From: Geodermatophilus obscurus DSM 43160
Lineage (GTDB): Bacteria > Actinomycetota > Actinomycetes > Mycobacteriales > Geodermatophilaceae
DNA length: 64,000 nucleotides
Assembly: GCF_000025345.1 (NCBI RefSeq)
Contig: NC_013757.1
Coordinates: forward strand, 1,674,001 to 1,738,000
Reading direction: 5' to 3'
Below the pieces are notes generated by a model. That model saw nothing but the letters and a program-made list of their open reading frames with translations, was not told the DNA's origin and made no database searches. How positions within the stretch are numbered: position 1 is the stretch's first letter; each line of letters begins with the position of its first letter. Both the position numbers and the translations under genes were made by a program. This document shows positions 36,320-45,067 of this stretch, piece by piece.

Positions 36320-36640
36320 TACGTCCTGGCGCGGGGGGAAGGTGCGGACACGGGAGACCTCCGGGGAACGGGAACGAGGCCTCCATCCTGTACCGCGCGT
36401 GGCCCTGCCGCGCCGGACGGTCCCGGCCGCGATCACCCAGGTCACGTTCTGGGCACGGTGGTCCGGCCCCGCGGCGGACCACCGCCCGCGGGTGCTTACT
36501 GTGTCGGCTGCCACGGGTCGCCCGGACACCGGCCGGCCGCACGACGTCCGCGCGGAGGGGCCCGGTCCCCGGCCGGTCGTCAGGCCGCGACGCGGCCCCG
36601 CCGGGCCGGCGCGGCCGCCGTGCACGACCAGGGGAGAGAC
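36320..36640. other. Divergent intergenic region, no gene seen
   Basis: The 321 bp between phnD (-) and the Liv-type binding protein (+) holds no convincing reading frame. It must carry both promoters. No strong palindrome or conserved -10 was found, only GC-rich self-complementary stretches near 36570-36620. Confidence 0.5.
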
Positions 36641-37819
36641 ATGCGCGTTTCATTCAGCACCGCCGCCGCGGCCACCGCGGCGGTCCTCGTCCTCGCCTCC
36701 TGCGGCTCCGGCGACGGAGGCGGCGGCGGTACGGCTGCCTCGGGCGAGCTCGCCGGCGAGGGGACCGGGGACTCCTGCACCATCGGGGGCGAGGTGCCCA
36801 TCGGCGCCGTGCTCAGCCTGACCGGCGCCGCGGCCAGCTATGGCGAGTCCCAGCAGCGCGGGCTGGAGCTGGCTGCCGCGCAGCTGGCCGAGAAGGGCGG
36901 CGTCACCTACGACCTGCGGATCGAGGACGACCAGACCGACCCGCGGCAGGGCATCACCCTGTTCGACCAGTTCGTGAACGACGGCGTGAGCCTCATCATC
37001 GGTCCGACCCTGTCCAACGCCGCGGTGCAGGCCGACCCGATCGCCCAGGAGGCGGGGGTCCCGGTGCTCGGCATCTCCAACACCGCCGCCGGAGTCACGG
37101 AGATCGGCGACTACATCTTCCGGAACTCGCTCACGGAACAGGCGGTGATCCCGCAGACCATCGCCACGGCCACCGAGGAGTTCGGGCTGCAGGACGTGGT
37201 CGTGATGTACAGCAACGACGACGCGTTCACCGAGTCCGGCTACCAGGCCTTCGCGGCCGCGCTGGAGGAGCAGGGCGTCACGGTGAGCGAGACGATCACC
37301 TTCTCCAAGGCTGACACCGACTTCCGCGCCCTGCTCACCCAGGCCCAGCAGAGCGACCCCGACGCGATCGTCGTCTCGGCGCTGATCGAGGCCGCCATCC
37401 CGCTGGTGACCCAGGCCCGCGAGCTGGGCATCGACGTGCCGATCATCGGGGGCAACGGGTTCAACAACCCCCGCCTGATGGCCGACGCGGGCCAGGCGGC
37501 CGAGGGTGTCGTCGTCGGTGCGGCGTGGAACTCCGCCTCCGACAACCCCGAGAACACCGCCTTCCTGGCGGACTTCGAGGCCGAGTACGGCGCCCAGCCC
37601 GACCAGTTCGCCGCCCAGGCCTACGCCGGCCTGATGCTCGTCGACCAGGCCGTCCGCGCCAACTGCGCCGCCGACCGCGAGAGCCTCAAGCAGGCGCTCG
37701 GCGAGCTGGAGAACGTCCCGACCGTGCTCGGCGAGTTCTCCATCGACGAGAACCGGGACGCCGTCCACCCGGCCGTCGTGCAGGTCGTCCGCGACGGGAC
37801 GTTCGCCGTCCTGGAGTGA
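36641..37819 (+). CDS. Branched-chain amino acid-type ABC substrate-binding lipoprotein
   Basis: The 392-residue protein has a signal peptide with lipobox LASC (residues about 18-21) and a Gly-rich linker. A Peripla_BP_6 fold follows: IGAVLSLTGAAASYGESQQRG, DDQTDPRQGITLFDQFVNDG, IIGPTLSNAAVQADPIAQEAGVPV. ATG 36641 follows GGGGAGAG. It heads a Liv-type operon with three more genes; the ligand could be branched-chain amino acids, amides or urea. Confidence 0.92.
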   Translation: MRVSFSTAAAATAAVLVLASCGSGDGGGGGTAASGELAGEGTGDSCTIGGEVPIGAVLSLTGAAASYGESQQRGLELAAAQLAEKGGVTYDLRIEDDQTDPRQGITLFDQFVNDGVSLIIGPTLSNAAVQADPIAQEAGVPVLGISNTAAGVTEIGDYIFRNSLTEQAVIPQTIATATEEFGLQDVVVMYSNDDAFTESGYQAFAAALEEQGVTVSETITFSKADTDFRALLTQAQQSDPDAIVVSALIEAAIPLVTQARELGIDVPIIGGNGFNNPRLMADAGQAAEGVVVGAAWNSASDNPENTAFLADFEAEYGAQPDQFAAQAYAGLMLVDQAVRANCAADRESLKQALGELENVPTVLGEFSIDENRDAVHPAVVQVVRDGTFAVLE

Positions 37820-37920
37820 CCCGGCAGCCCCTCCGGCCGGTCCACCCGGCCGGAGGGGGCTCCCGCCGCCTCCCGCGCCGGTGGGCCGGTACCCGCACAC
37901 ACCACCAGACAGGAACGGCT

Positions 37921-38796
37921 GTGCAGCAGCTCCTCAACGGCATCTTCATCGGTTCGATCTACGCGTTGTTCGCCATCGGTTTCACCCTGGTCTTCGGGAT
38001 CCTGGACCGGCTGAACCTGGCTCACCCCGCGGTGTTCGCCGCCTCGGCCTTCGTGGGCATCGAGCTGGTCGAGCGGGGCGGGCTGTCGCTGTGGGCGGCA
38101 CTGCCCGTCGTGTTCGTCTTCGGCGCCGTGCTCGGCCTGGTGATCGAGCGGCTGGCCTTCCGGCCGCTGAAGGGCCGCGCCGACGCCCACTTCGCCGGGC
38201 TGATCTCCTCGATCGCCCTGGCCGGGATGCTGATCGCCCTGCTGCAGTGGCGCTACGGCCCGGACACCCGCCGGTTCCCGCCCGGGTCCTTCCCCGAGAC
38301 CCGGTTCGACGTGGCCGGCGCGCAGGTGACCCTGGCGCAGGTGGTCATCCTGGCCGTCTCCCTCGCCCTCATGGTCGGGCTGACGTACATGGTCACCCGG
38401 ACCCGCCTGGGCCGTGGCATGCGCGCCGTCGCGGAGAACCCGACCGCCGCCCGGGTGCTCGGTGTGGACGTCGACCGGATCACCGCCGTCACCTTCGCCA
38501 TCTCCTCGGCGCTGGGCGCGGTCGCCGGCGTGCTGTTCGCGATCAACGTGAACACCGCCCAGCTCGGCATGGGCTCGGCGATCGAGCTCAAGGGGCTGGC
38601 CGTCATCATCGTCGGCGGCATGGGCTCGCTGCCCGGAGCGCTCATCGGCGGCCTCGTGCTGGGGCTGGCCGAGGTGTTCGCCGTCCAGTACATCGGGTCG
38701 TCCTGGCGTGACGTGATCGCCTTCGGGCTGCTGTTCCTGATCCTGCTGGTGCGCCCGCAGGGCCTGCTCGGCGCCCGGAAGGTCCGCGAGGTCTGA
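37921..38796 (+). CDS. livH: Branched-chain amino acid ABC permease (LivH type)
   Basis: The 291-residue permease has about eight helices and the LivH segments NGIFIGSIYALFAIGFTLVF, MRAVAENPTAARVLGVDVDR and GGMGSLPGALIGGLVLGL. The start is GTG 37921, about 100 bp after the binding protein gene. It overlaps the next gene by one base (TGATG). Confidence 0.92.
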   Translation: MQQLLNGIFIGSIYALFAIGFTLVFGILDRLNLAHPAVFAASAFVGIELVERGGLSLWAALPVVFVFGAVLGLVIERLAFRPLKGRADAHFAGLISSIALAGMLIALLQWRYGPDTRRFPPGSFPETRFDVAGAQVTLAQVVILAVSLALMVGLTYMVTRTRLGRGMRAVAENPTAARVLGVDVDRITAVTFAISSALGAVAGVLFAINVNTAQLGMGSAIELKGLAVIIVGGMGSLPGALIGGLVLGLAEVFAVQYIGSSWRDVIAFGLLFLILLVRPQGLLGARKVREV

Positions 38797-40628
38797 TGCT
38801 CGCCCAGTACGCCACCACGCTGACCTTCATCGCCCTCGGGGCGATCTTCGCCTACTCGTTCTACGCCGTCCTGATCGCCGGGCAGTTGAGTCTCGGTCAG
38901 GCCGGGTTCGCCTCCGTGGCGGCCTTCTCGGCCGCCACCCTCGCGCCCAGCGGGGACGACGTCGGCGACGTGCCCGCCCTGCTGACCGCCGTCGTCATCG
39001 GCATGGCCGTCGGCGCCGTCGCCTCCGTGGTGCTGGGCCTGCCGACGATGCACCTGCGGGGGGTCTTCCTCGCCATCGCCACGCTCGGGTTCGCCGAGGC
39101 GGTGCGGGTCGTGCTGCTCAACCAGGAGTGGACCGGCGGCGCGCAGGGGCTCGCGGTGCCACGCATCCTCACCGTCGGGATGGCCTGGACGGCGCTGGCC
39201 GTCGTCGCGTACTGGTTCTGGCGGATGGGCCGCTCCCGGTACGGCCGGGCGCTCGAGGCCATCCGGGAGGACGAGCTCGCCGCCCGGTCCATGGGCATCG
39301 ACGTGGGCCGCCACCGGCTCGCCGCCTTCGTCACCTCCGGCGCCGTGGCCGGGCTGTACGGCGTGCTGTTCGCCTACTACGTCCGGCTCATCGCACCCAG
39401 CGACTTCGACTTCACCGCGGCCGTGGACGGCCTGGTCACCGCCGTGGTCGGCGGCTCCACCATGTTCCTCGGCCCGATCCTGGGCAGCGGGTTCCAGACG
39501 ATGATCCCCGAGATCCAGCGGGCGGTCGGGGTGGAGGCGGGCTGGATCCGCCCCTTCCTCGCCGGCCTGCTGCTGCTCGTGGTGATCCTCTTCCTGCCGG
39601 GCGGGCTGACCAGCCTGATCCCGCGGCGCACCCGCGTCCCGTCCTCGTCGGGGGGCCCGGGCAGTGCCGCCGACCCCGCGCCGCGGCTGGCCGCTCGCGC
39701 GCACCCGGCCGCCGGGGAGACGGTGGTCAGCCTGACCGGCCTGGCCAAGGAGTACGGCGGGGTGCACGCCGTCCGGGGCGTCGACCTGGAGATCCGCAGC
39801 GGCGAGGTCGTGGGTCTGATCGGTCCGAACGGTGCGGGCAAGACCACCCTGGTGAACATGATCAGCGGCCTGGTGCCGCCCAGCTCGGGCAGCGCCACGG
39901 TGCTCGGGACGACGATCGGGCGGACCCCGGTGCACCGCGTGGCGGCGGCCGGGGTGAGCCGGACCTTCCAGCACTCCAAGCTGTTCAACCGGCTGTCGGC
40001 GCTGGAGAACGTGCTCGTGGGCGCACACCTGGTCAGCCGACCGACCTTCCTGCGCCGCCTGCTGTGGCTGCCCTCGGCCCGGCGCGACGAGCGGGCGGCC
40101 CTCGAGCACGCGGCCCGCTGCCTCCGGCGGGTGGGGCTCGGCGACCTGGCGGGCAACCGGGCGTCGTCGCTGTCCTACGGCGACCAGCGCCGGCTGGAGA
40201 TCGCCCGCGCGCTCGCCGCGGAACCCTCGCTGCTCATCCTCGACGAGCCGGCGGCCGGCATGAACCACGTCGAGGCCGCGCAGCTGTCCGAGCTCATCCG
40301 GTCGCTGGCGCAGGGCGGGCTGACGATCCTGTTCATCGAGCACAACGTCGGCATGGTCCTGGAGACCTGCACCCGGGTCGTCGTCCTCGACTTCGGCGAG
40401 GTCATCGCCAGCGGGACGCCGGCGGAGATCGCCGCCGACCCGGCCGTGATCGAGGCCTACCTTGGCACGGCGGACGACGACCCGGGCGGGAGCTCGGTCG
40501 CCGACGGGACCCTGGCCGACCCGACCGGGGGCAGCGGCGCCCCCACGCCCGACGCCGTCACCAACGTGGACCCGAGCGCGGCCGGCACGCTCGACATCCC
40601 GGACACCACCCCGAGGAACGCGACGTGA
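38796..40628 (+). CDS. Fused LivM permease - LivG ATPase
   Basis: The 610-residue chain joins a LivM permease (residues about 1-275: AGQLSLGQAGFASVAAFSAA, EDELAARSMGIDVGRHRLAA) to a LivG ATPase. The two are linked by a Pro/Ala/Ser-rich stretch. The ATPase (about 310-560) has LIGPNGAGKTTLVNMISG, TFQHSKLFNRLSALENV, LSYGDQRRLEIARALA and LLILDEPAAGMN. A disordered acidic tail of about 50 residues ends it. LivM and LivG are separate proteins in the classic system. It overlaps livF by 4 bases. Confidence 0.92.
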   Translation: MLAQYATTLTFIALGAIFAYSFYAVLIAGQLSLGQAGFASVAAFSAATLAPSGDDVGDVPALLTAVVIGMAVGAVASVVLGLPTMHLRGVFLAIATLGFAEAVRVVLLNQEWTGGAQGLAVPRILTVGMAWTALAVVAYWFWRMGRSRYGRALEAIREDELAARSMGIDVGRHRLAAFVTSGAVAGLYGVLFAYYVRLIAPSDFDFTAAVDGLVTAVVGGSTMFLGPILGSGFQTMIPEIQRAVGVEAGWIRPFLAGLLLLVVILFLPGGLTSLIPRRTRVPSSSGGPGSAADPAPRLAARAHPAAGETVVSLTGLAKEYGGVHAVRGVDLEIRSGEVVGLIGPNGAGKTTLVNMISGLVPPSSGSATVLGTTIGRTPVHRVAAAGVSRTFQHSKLFNRLSALENVLVGAHLVSRPTFLRRLLWLPSARRDERAALEHAARCLRRVGLGDLAGNRASSLSYGDQRRLEIARALAAEPSLLILDEPAAGMNHVEAAQLSELIRSLAQGGLTILFIEHNVGMVLETCTRVVVLDFGEVIASGTPAEIAADPAVIEAYLGTADDDPGGSSVADGTLADPTGGSGAPTPDAVTNVDPSAAGTLDIPDTTPRNAT

Positions 40629-41356
40629 GCACCCCCATCCTGAGCGTGGAGGACCTGCGGGTCAGCTACGGCCGGGTCGAGGCTGTCCGCGGGGTCTCCT
40701 TCGCCGTCGAGCAGGGCTCCCTGGTGACCCTGGTCGGGGCCAACGGCGCCGGAAAGTCCTCGGTCATCAACGCCGTCTCGGGGCTGCTGCGCCCGGCGGG
40801 CGGGCGGATCACCTTCCAGGGACGGGACGTGACCCGGACCCCCGCCCACAAACTGGTGGGCCGCGGGCTCGTGCAGGTCCCCGAGGGGCGGCAGATCCTG
40901 GCCACGCTCACCATCGAGGAGAACCTCCAGATGGGCGCGTGGCACACCCGCGGGACCGCCCAGCGGTCCATCGACGCGGTGTACGACCGCTTCCCGGTGC
41001 TGGCCGAGCGCCGGGCGCTGCCCGCCGGTGCGCTCTCCGGCGGCGAGCAGCAGATGCTCGCCATCGCCCGCGCCCTGGTGGCCGCGCCGGCGGTCGTGCT
41101 CATGGACGAGCCGTCCATGGGGCTCGCGCCCAAGATCGTCGACGAGGTCTTCCGGGTGATCGAGGAGATCCGGGCGTCGGGGACCACCGTGGTGCTCGTC
41201 GAGCAGAACGCCCGCCGGGCGCTCCGCGCGGCCGATCACGGCTACGTGCTGCAGAGCGGCGAGGTCGTGCACTCCGGCCCGGCGGCCGGGCTGCTCGCCG
41301 ACGAGCGCATCGTGCAGGCCTACCTGGGGATCGAGGGCACGCCCGGCCAGCGGTGA
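40625..41356 (+). CDS. livF: Branched-chain amino acid ABC ATPase (LivF type)
   Basis: The 243-residue ATPase has Walker A LVGANGAGKSSVI, the LivF segment GRGLVQVPEGRQILATLTIEENL in pieces, signature LSGGEQQMLAIARAL, Walker B VVLMDEPSMGLAP and H-region VLVEQNARRAL. GTG 40625 overlaps the fusion gene stop. It completes the importer operon (binding protein, LivH, LivM-G, LivF). Confidence 0.93.
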   Translation: MSTPILSVEDLRVSYGRVEAVRGVSFAVEQGSLVTLVGANGAGKSSVINAVSGLLRPAGGRITFQGRDVTRTPAHKLVGRGLVQVPEGRQILATLTIEENLQMGAWHTRGTAQRSIDAVYDRFPVLAERRALPAGALSGGEQQMLAIARALVAAPAVVLMDEPSMGLAPKIVDEVFRVIEEIRASGTTVVLVEQNARRALRAADHGYVLQSGEVVHSGPAAGLLADERIVQAYLGIEGTPGQR

Positions 41357-41524
41357 CGCTCCGGCCCCGTCCCGGGCACCGCCGCGAGCCCTGACGGCCC
41401 ACGTGCAGGTCCCGCCGCGAGCCTGCGAGTGGCGGGGGCACGAGGGTCCTCCGAGGGGAGGACGGGCGGCCCCCTCCAGGGCACCGCCCCGAGCTTGCGA
41501 GGGGCGGGGAGGAGGGGGTCCTCT
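41357..41524. repeat. Terminator-like GGACCCCGTCC repeat, copy 4 (tandem blocks)
   Basis: The 168 bp after livF holds three degenerate blocks: GGCCCCGTCCCGGGCACCGC, GTCCCGCCGCGAGCCTGCGA and GGGCACCGCCCCGAGCTTGC. Each is followed by GGGGTCCT-like words. It ends just before the HIT promoter. Confidence 0.55.
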
Positions 41525-41530
41525 TAGGGT
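41525..41530 (+). promoter_or_regulatory. -10-like box before the HIT gene
   Basis: TAGGGT, then 6 bases, then GTG 41537, with no Shine-Dalgarno; this fits leaderless transcription. Confidence 0.5.
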
Positions 41531-41536
41531 CGGCGC

Positions 41537-41896
41537 GTGACCGACTGCCTGTTCTGCCGCATGGTCGCGGGCGAGATCCCGGCCGACGTCGTGCACGAGA
41601 CCGACCGGACGCTGGCCTTCCGGGACATCAACCCGCAGGCGCCCACCCACGTGCTGGTCGTGCCCAAGGAGCACCACCCGACGGTGGCCGCGCTGGCGCA
41701 CGCCGACCCCGACCTGCTGGGCGCCGTCGTCCGTGCGGCCTCGGCCGTGGCCGTCCAGGAGGGCCTGGCTACCGAGGACGGCGTCGAGCCGGGCTACCGC
41801 GTCGTCACCAACACCGGCCCCGCGGCCGGGCAGACCGTGCTCCACCTCCACCTGCACGTCCTCGGCGGGCGCGACCTGCGCTGGCCGCCCGGCTGA
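41537..41896 (+). CDS. HIT-family nucleotide-binding protein (HINT type)
   Basis: The 119-residue protein has CLFCRMVAGEIPADVVHE, VLVVPKEHHPTVAAL and the histidine triad HLHLHVLGG near the C-terminus. HINT proteins hydrolyse adenosine phosphoramidates. GTG 41537 follows a -10-like box by 6 bases. In many actinobacteria a HIT gene lies shortly before phoH, as here. Confidence 0.92.
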   Translation: MTDCLFCRMVAGEIPADVVHETDRTLAFRDINPQAPTHVLVVPKEHHPTVAALAHADPDLLGAVVRAASAVAVQEGLATEDGVEPGYRVVTNTGPAAGQTVLHLHLHVLGGRDLRWPPG

Positions 41897-41908
41897 GCGA
41901 CCGGACGG

Positions 41909-42366
41909 TCAGCGCGGGTTGCGGCGGGCGATCGCCGCGGTCAGGGCGGCTGCGAACGCCGTCCACGCCACGTAGGGCACCAGCGCGGCCCCGGCCCGGC
42001 GGTCCAGCACCCAGGAGCGGCGCGCGAGGTCGGCCGTCGACGCCGCCAGCAGCACGGCCTCGGCCGTCGCGAGCGCCGGCCGCCGGGCGCGGGAGAACAG
42101 CCACGTCCAGCCGGCGTTGAGCGCCAGGTCGGCGAGGTGGGCCCGCAGGTAGCGGCGCCGCGCCCCTCCCCGCCGACGGTGAGCGCCCGGCCGCCCGCGA
42201 CGGCGAGCAGTCCGTGGAGCACCGTCCACGCCGGGCCGAACGCCCACCTCGGCGGCTGCCACGGCGGCTCGTCCAGCCCGCGGTACCAGCGGGTGCCGAC
42301 GCCACCGACGACGGCGGTCGCGGTCACGGCGGCCGAGGTGAGGGTGTAGGGAGAGCGGTCGGTCAC
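41909..42366 (-). pseudogene. TspO/MBR-family membrane protein, frameshifted
   Basis: The first frame (GTG 42366) gives VTDRSPYTLTSAAVTATAVV and WYRGLDEPPWQPPRWAFGPAWTVLHGLL in consecutive parts, the TspO signature. Near 42163 one base is missing (GGGCG-CGGCGC), and the second frame continues RRRYLRAHLADLALNAGWTW to RRNPR. The length is 3n+2; a repaired protein has about 152 residues, normal for TspO. TspO binds tetrapyrroles in the membrane. The 3' end is convergent with the HIT gene. Confidence 0.78.
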
Positions 42367-42409
42367 GGTCGCCCGGTACCCGGATCCGTCGTCTGCCAGG
42401 CTGCCGACC

Positions 42410-43243
42410 ATGACCGACACCCCGACCGGCGATCCGGCGCCCGTGCGCATCGAACGGGACGGCGACGTGGCCGTCGTCGTCCTGGACTCCCCGCCGCTGA
42501 ACCTCTTCGACGCCGCGGTGTTCGACGCGGTCGAGGCGGTCGCCGACGAGCTCGTCCGGCTCACCGACCCGGCCGACCCCGCGCGGGCCCGGGCGGTGCT
42601 GGTCGAGGCGCGGGGCAGGGTCGTCTCCGGCGGCGTCGACGTCACGGTGTTCCGCGACATCGCCGAGGGTCCCGGGCCCGCCGAGCAGGGTGCCGAGCTG
42701 TGGCGGCGGCTGCTGCGGGTGGCGCAGACGTTCGAGGACCTCCCGGTGCCCACCGTCTTCGCCGCCCACGGGCTGACCCTCACCGCCGCGTTCGAGCTGG
42801 CGCTGGCCTGCGACGTCCTGCTGGCCGCCGAGAAGGCGTCGTTCGGGCTGGTCGAGATCGTCGTCGGGCTGACCCCGTCGATGGGCGGGCCGCAGCGGCT
42901 GGCCGAGCGGGCCGGGTCCGCGCGGGCCAAGGAGTTCGTCTTCACCGGCGAGCGCTACCCGGCCGCCGTCCTGGAGCGGTGGAACGTGGTCAACCGGGTC
43001 CTCCCCGACGACGGCTTCGCCGAGGCCGCCCGCGCCTACGCCCACCAGGTGGCCGCCGGCCCGACCGTCGCGCACGCCGCGACCAAGCAGCTGGTCACCA
43101 CCGCGGTCCGCCAGGGCGCGCGGGCCGCCGACGACCTGGTCCCCGAGGTGTCCGGCGCGCTGTTCGCCACCGAGGACCTGCGTGGCGCGGTGGCGTCCTT
43201 CCTCGCCGACGGACCGGGGAAGGCCACCTACGCAGGGCGCTGA
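42410..43243 (+). CDS. Enoyl-CoA hydratase/isomerase family protein
   Basis: The 277-residue crotonase-fold protein has VAVVVLDSPPLNLFDAAVF, RVVSGGVDVTVF (oxyanion-hole region) and AAHGLTLTAAFELALACDVLLA. Position and sequence differ from the crotonase at 21277. ATG 42410 is divergent from tspO. The last codons are duplicated 40 bp downstream. The substrate is unknown. Confidence 0.9.
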   Translation: MTDTPTGDPAPVRIERDGDVAVVVLDSPPLNLFDAAVFDAVEAVADELVRLTDPADPARARAVLVEARGRVVSGGVDVTVFRDIAEGPGPAEQGAELWRRLLRVAQTFEDLPVPTVFAAHGLTLTAAFELALACDVLLAAEKASFGLVEIVVGLTPSMGGPQRLAERAGSARAKEFVFTGERYPAAVLERWNVVNRVLPDDGFAEAARAYAHQVAAGPTVAHAATKQLVTTAVRQGARAADDLVPEVSGALFATEDLRGAVASFLADGPGKATYAGR

Positions 43244-43271
43244 CCTGCCGCGGTGGTCCGGGGCTCCTGCT

Positions 43272-43307
43272 GACGGACCGGGGAAGGCCACCTACCCGGG
43301 TCGGTGA
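43272..43307 (+). repeat. Duplicated 3' end of the crotonase gene
   Basis: The 24 bp at 43208-43231 recurs exactly at 43272-43295. In the same register the second copy encodes DGPGKATYPGR and its own TGA (43305), against DGPGKATYAGR in the intact gene. It is either a partial tandem duplication or the scar of a lost second gene. Confidence 0.7.
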
Positions 43308-43400
43308 GCGACGGTCGCCGGCGGCGGTTCCGTGCCTCCGGGCGCGGGTAGACTCGACGAGTCCGCACCTCCTCTCGCAGGAAGGCAGGGTCGAGGGTTC

Positions 43401-44558
43401 TTGCCCGACTCCTCCTCGAACGTCTCGGTGCCCGGAGCGCCCACCTCGCGTGAGGCCTCCGCACAGGCTGCAGCGGCGGACGGCCATCTCGGCACGCCCG
43501 CCCAGTCCGGAACCGGTCTGGGGGACTCCGCCCCCACCGCCGTCCGGACCACGATCACCGTCCCCGACTCCGTGTCGATGGTCGCCCTGCTCGGCTCCGG
43601 CGACGAGCTGTTGCGCCTCGTGGAGAACGAGGTCGACACCGACGTCCACGTGCGCGGCAACGAGATCGCGGTGACCGGCCAGCCGGCCGACAACGCCTTC
43701 GCCGTCGCGGTGTTCGACGAGCTGATCGCCCTGCTGGGCACCGGCCAGGCACTGCGCCCGGACTCGGTGCGCCGGGTCATCGGGATGCTGCGCGCCGGCG
43801 GCTCCGAGCGGCCGGCCGACGTGCTGAGCCTGGACATCATCAGTCGCCGCGGGCGCACGATCCGGCCCAAGACGCTGAACCAGAAGCGCTACGTCGACGC
43901 CATCGACACGCACACCATCGTCTTCGGCATCGGCCCGGCCGGTACCGGCAAGACCTACCTGGCGATGGCCAAGGCCGTGCAGGCGCTGCAGACCAAGCAG
44001 GTCAACCGGATCATCCTCACCCGCCCGGCCGTCGAGGCCGGCGAGCGGCTCGGCTACCTGCCCGGCACGCTGAGCGAGAAGATCGACCCCTACCTGCGGC
44101 CGCTGTACGACGCGCTGCACGACATGGTCGACCCGGAGTCCATCCCGCGACTGATGCAGTCGGGGACCATCGAGGTGGCGCCGCTGGCCTACATGCGCGG
44201 GCGCACGCTCAACGACGCGTTCGTCATCCTCGACGAGGCGCAGAACACCACCGCCGAGCAGATGAAGATGTTCCTGACCCGGCTCGGCTTCGGTTCCAAG
44301 ATCGTGGTCACCGGCGACGTCACCCAGGTCGACCTGCCCGGTGGGGCACAGAGCGGGCTGCGGATCGTGCGCGAGATCCTCGACGGCATCGAGGACGTGC
44401 ACTTCTCCAACCTGACCAGCGCCGACGTCGTCCGCCACCGGCTGGTCGGGGACATCGTCGACGCCTACGAGCGCTGGGACACCGCCAACAACCAGGGCCG
44501 TCCGGCGGCCGCCCAGCCGCCGGCCCGGCCCTCGCGGCCGCGCCGCCAGGGGAGCTGA
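43401..44558 (+). CDS. phoH: PhoH-family ATPase
   Basis: The roughly 385-residue protein has a KH-like N-terminal half and a P-loop NTPase half: Walker [17 protein letters not shown], then [18 protein letters not shown], and Walker [12 protein letters not shown]. It acts in RNA metabolism and ribosome assembly with YbeY, the next gene. TTG 43401 ([12 protein letters not shown]) with GAGG 4 bases upstream is preferred to an in-frame GTG at 43332, which would lie in poorly conserved DNA. Confidence 0.92.
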   Translation: MPDSSSNVSVPGAPTSREASAQAAAADGHLGTPAQSGTGLGDSAPTAVRTTITVPDSVSMVALLGSGDELLRLVENEVDTDVHVRGNEIAVTGQPADNAFAVAVFDELIALLGTGQALRPDSVRRVIGMLRAGGSERPADVLSLDIISRRGRTIRPKTLNQKRYVDAIDTHTIVFGIGPAGTGKTYLAMAKAVQALQTKQVNRIILTRPAVEAGERLGYLPGTLSEKIDPYLRPLYDALHDMVDPESIPRLMQSGTIEVAPLAYMRGRTLNDAFVILDEAQNTTAEQMKMFLTRLGFGSKIVVTGDVTQVDLPGGAQSGLRIVREILDGIEDVHFSNLTSADVVRHRLVGDIVDAYERWDTANNQGRPAAAQPPARPSRPRRQGS

Positions 44559-44563
44559 GCACC

Positions 44564-45067
44564 GTGCCCGTCGAGGTCGCCAACGAGTCCGAGATCGCCG
44601 TCGACGAGTCCTCCCTCGCCGCCATCTGCACGTACGTGCTGGCCGAGATGGGCGTCAACCCGATGGCCGAGCTGTCGGTGCTCTGCGTCGACGCGGACTA
44701 CATGAGCACGCTGCACGAGCGCTGGATGGGGGAGAAGGGGCCGACCGACGTCCTCGCCTTCCCGATGGACGAGCTGGACACCGGCCGTCCCGACGAGCCC
44801 GATCCGGGCCCGGCCCTGCTCGGGGACGTCGTCCTGTGCCCCTCGGTGGCCATCCGCCAGGCCCGCGCGGCCGGGCACACGATGGACGACGAGCTGATCC
44901 TGCTGGCCACCCACGGCGTGCTGCACCTCCTGGGCTACGACCACATGGAGCCCGACGAGGAGAAGGAGATGTTCGGCCTGCAGTCCAAGCTGCTCGACGG
45001 CTGGCGCGCCGCCCCGCGGGCGCCGATGACCGGTGAGGCCGTCGACCGGGGGCCGGTCCCACGATGA
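44564..45067 (+). CDS. ybeY: Endoribonuclease YbeY
   Basis: The 167-residue zinc metalloprotein has the signature [11 protein letters not shown] (three metal-binding histidines) after DVLAFPMDE. YbeY processes the 3' end of 16S rRNA. The start is GTG 44564, 5 bases after the phoH stop; it overlaps the CBS gene by 4 bases. phoH-ybeY-CBS-era is a conserved operon. Confidence 0.96.
   Translation: MPVEVANESEIAVDESSLAAICTYVLAEMGVNPMAELSVLCVDADYMSTLHERWMGEKGPTDVLAFPMDELDTGRPDEPDPGPALLGDVVLCPSVAIRQARAAGHTMDDELILLATHGVLHLLGYDHMEPDEEKEMFGLQSKLLDGWRAAPRAPMTGEAVDRGPVPR

Noticed and set aside
42137-43674. Long open frames antisense to the crotonase and phoH region
   Set aside because: They are GC-rich shadow frames with Arg/Pro/Ala-rich, motif-free translations. 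The real genes on the other frame or strand have clear family motifs.
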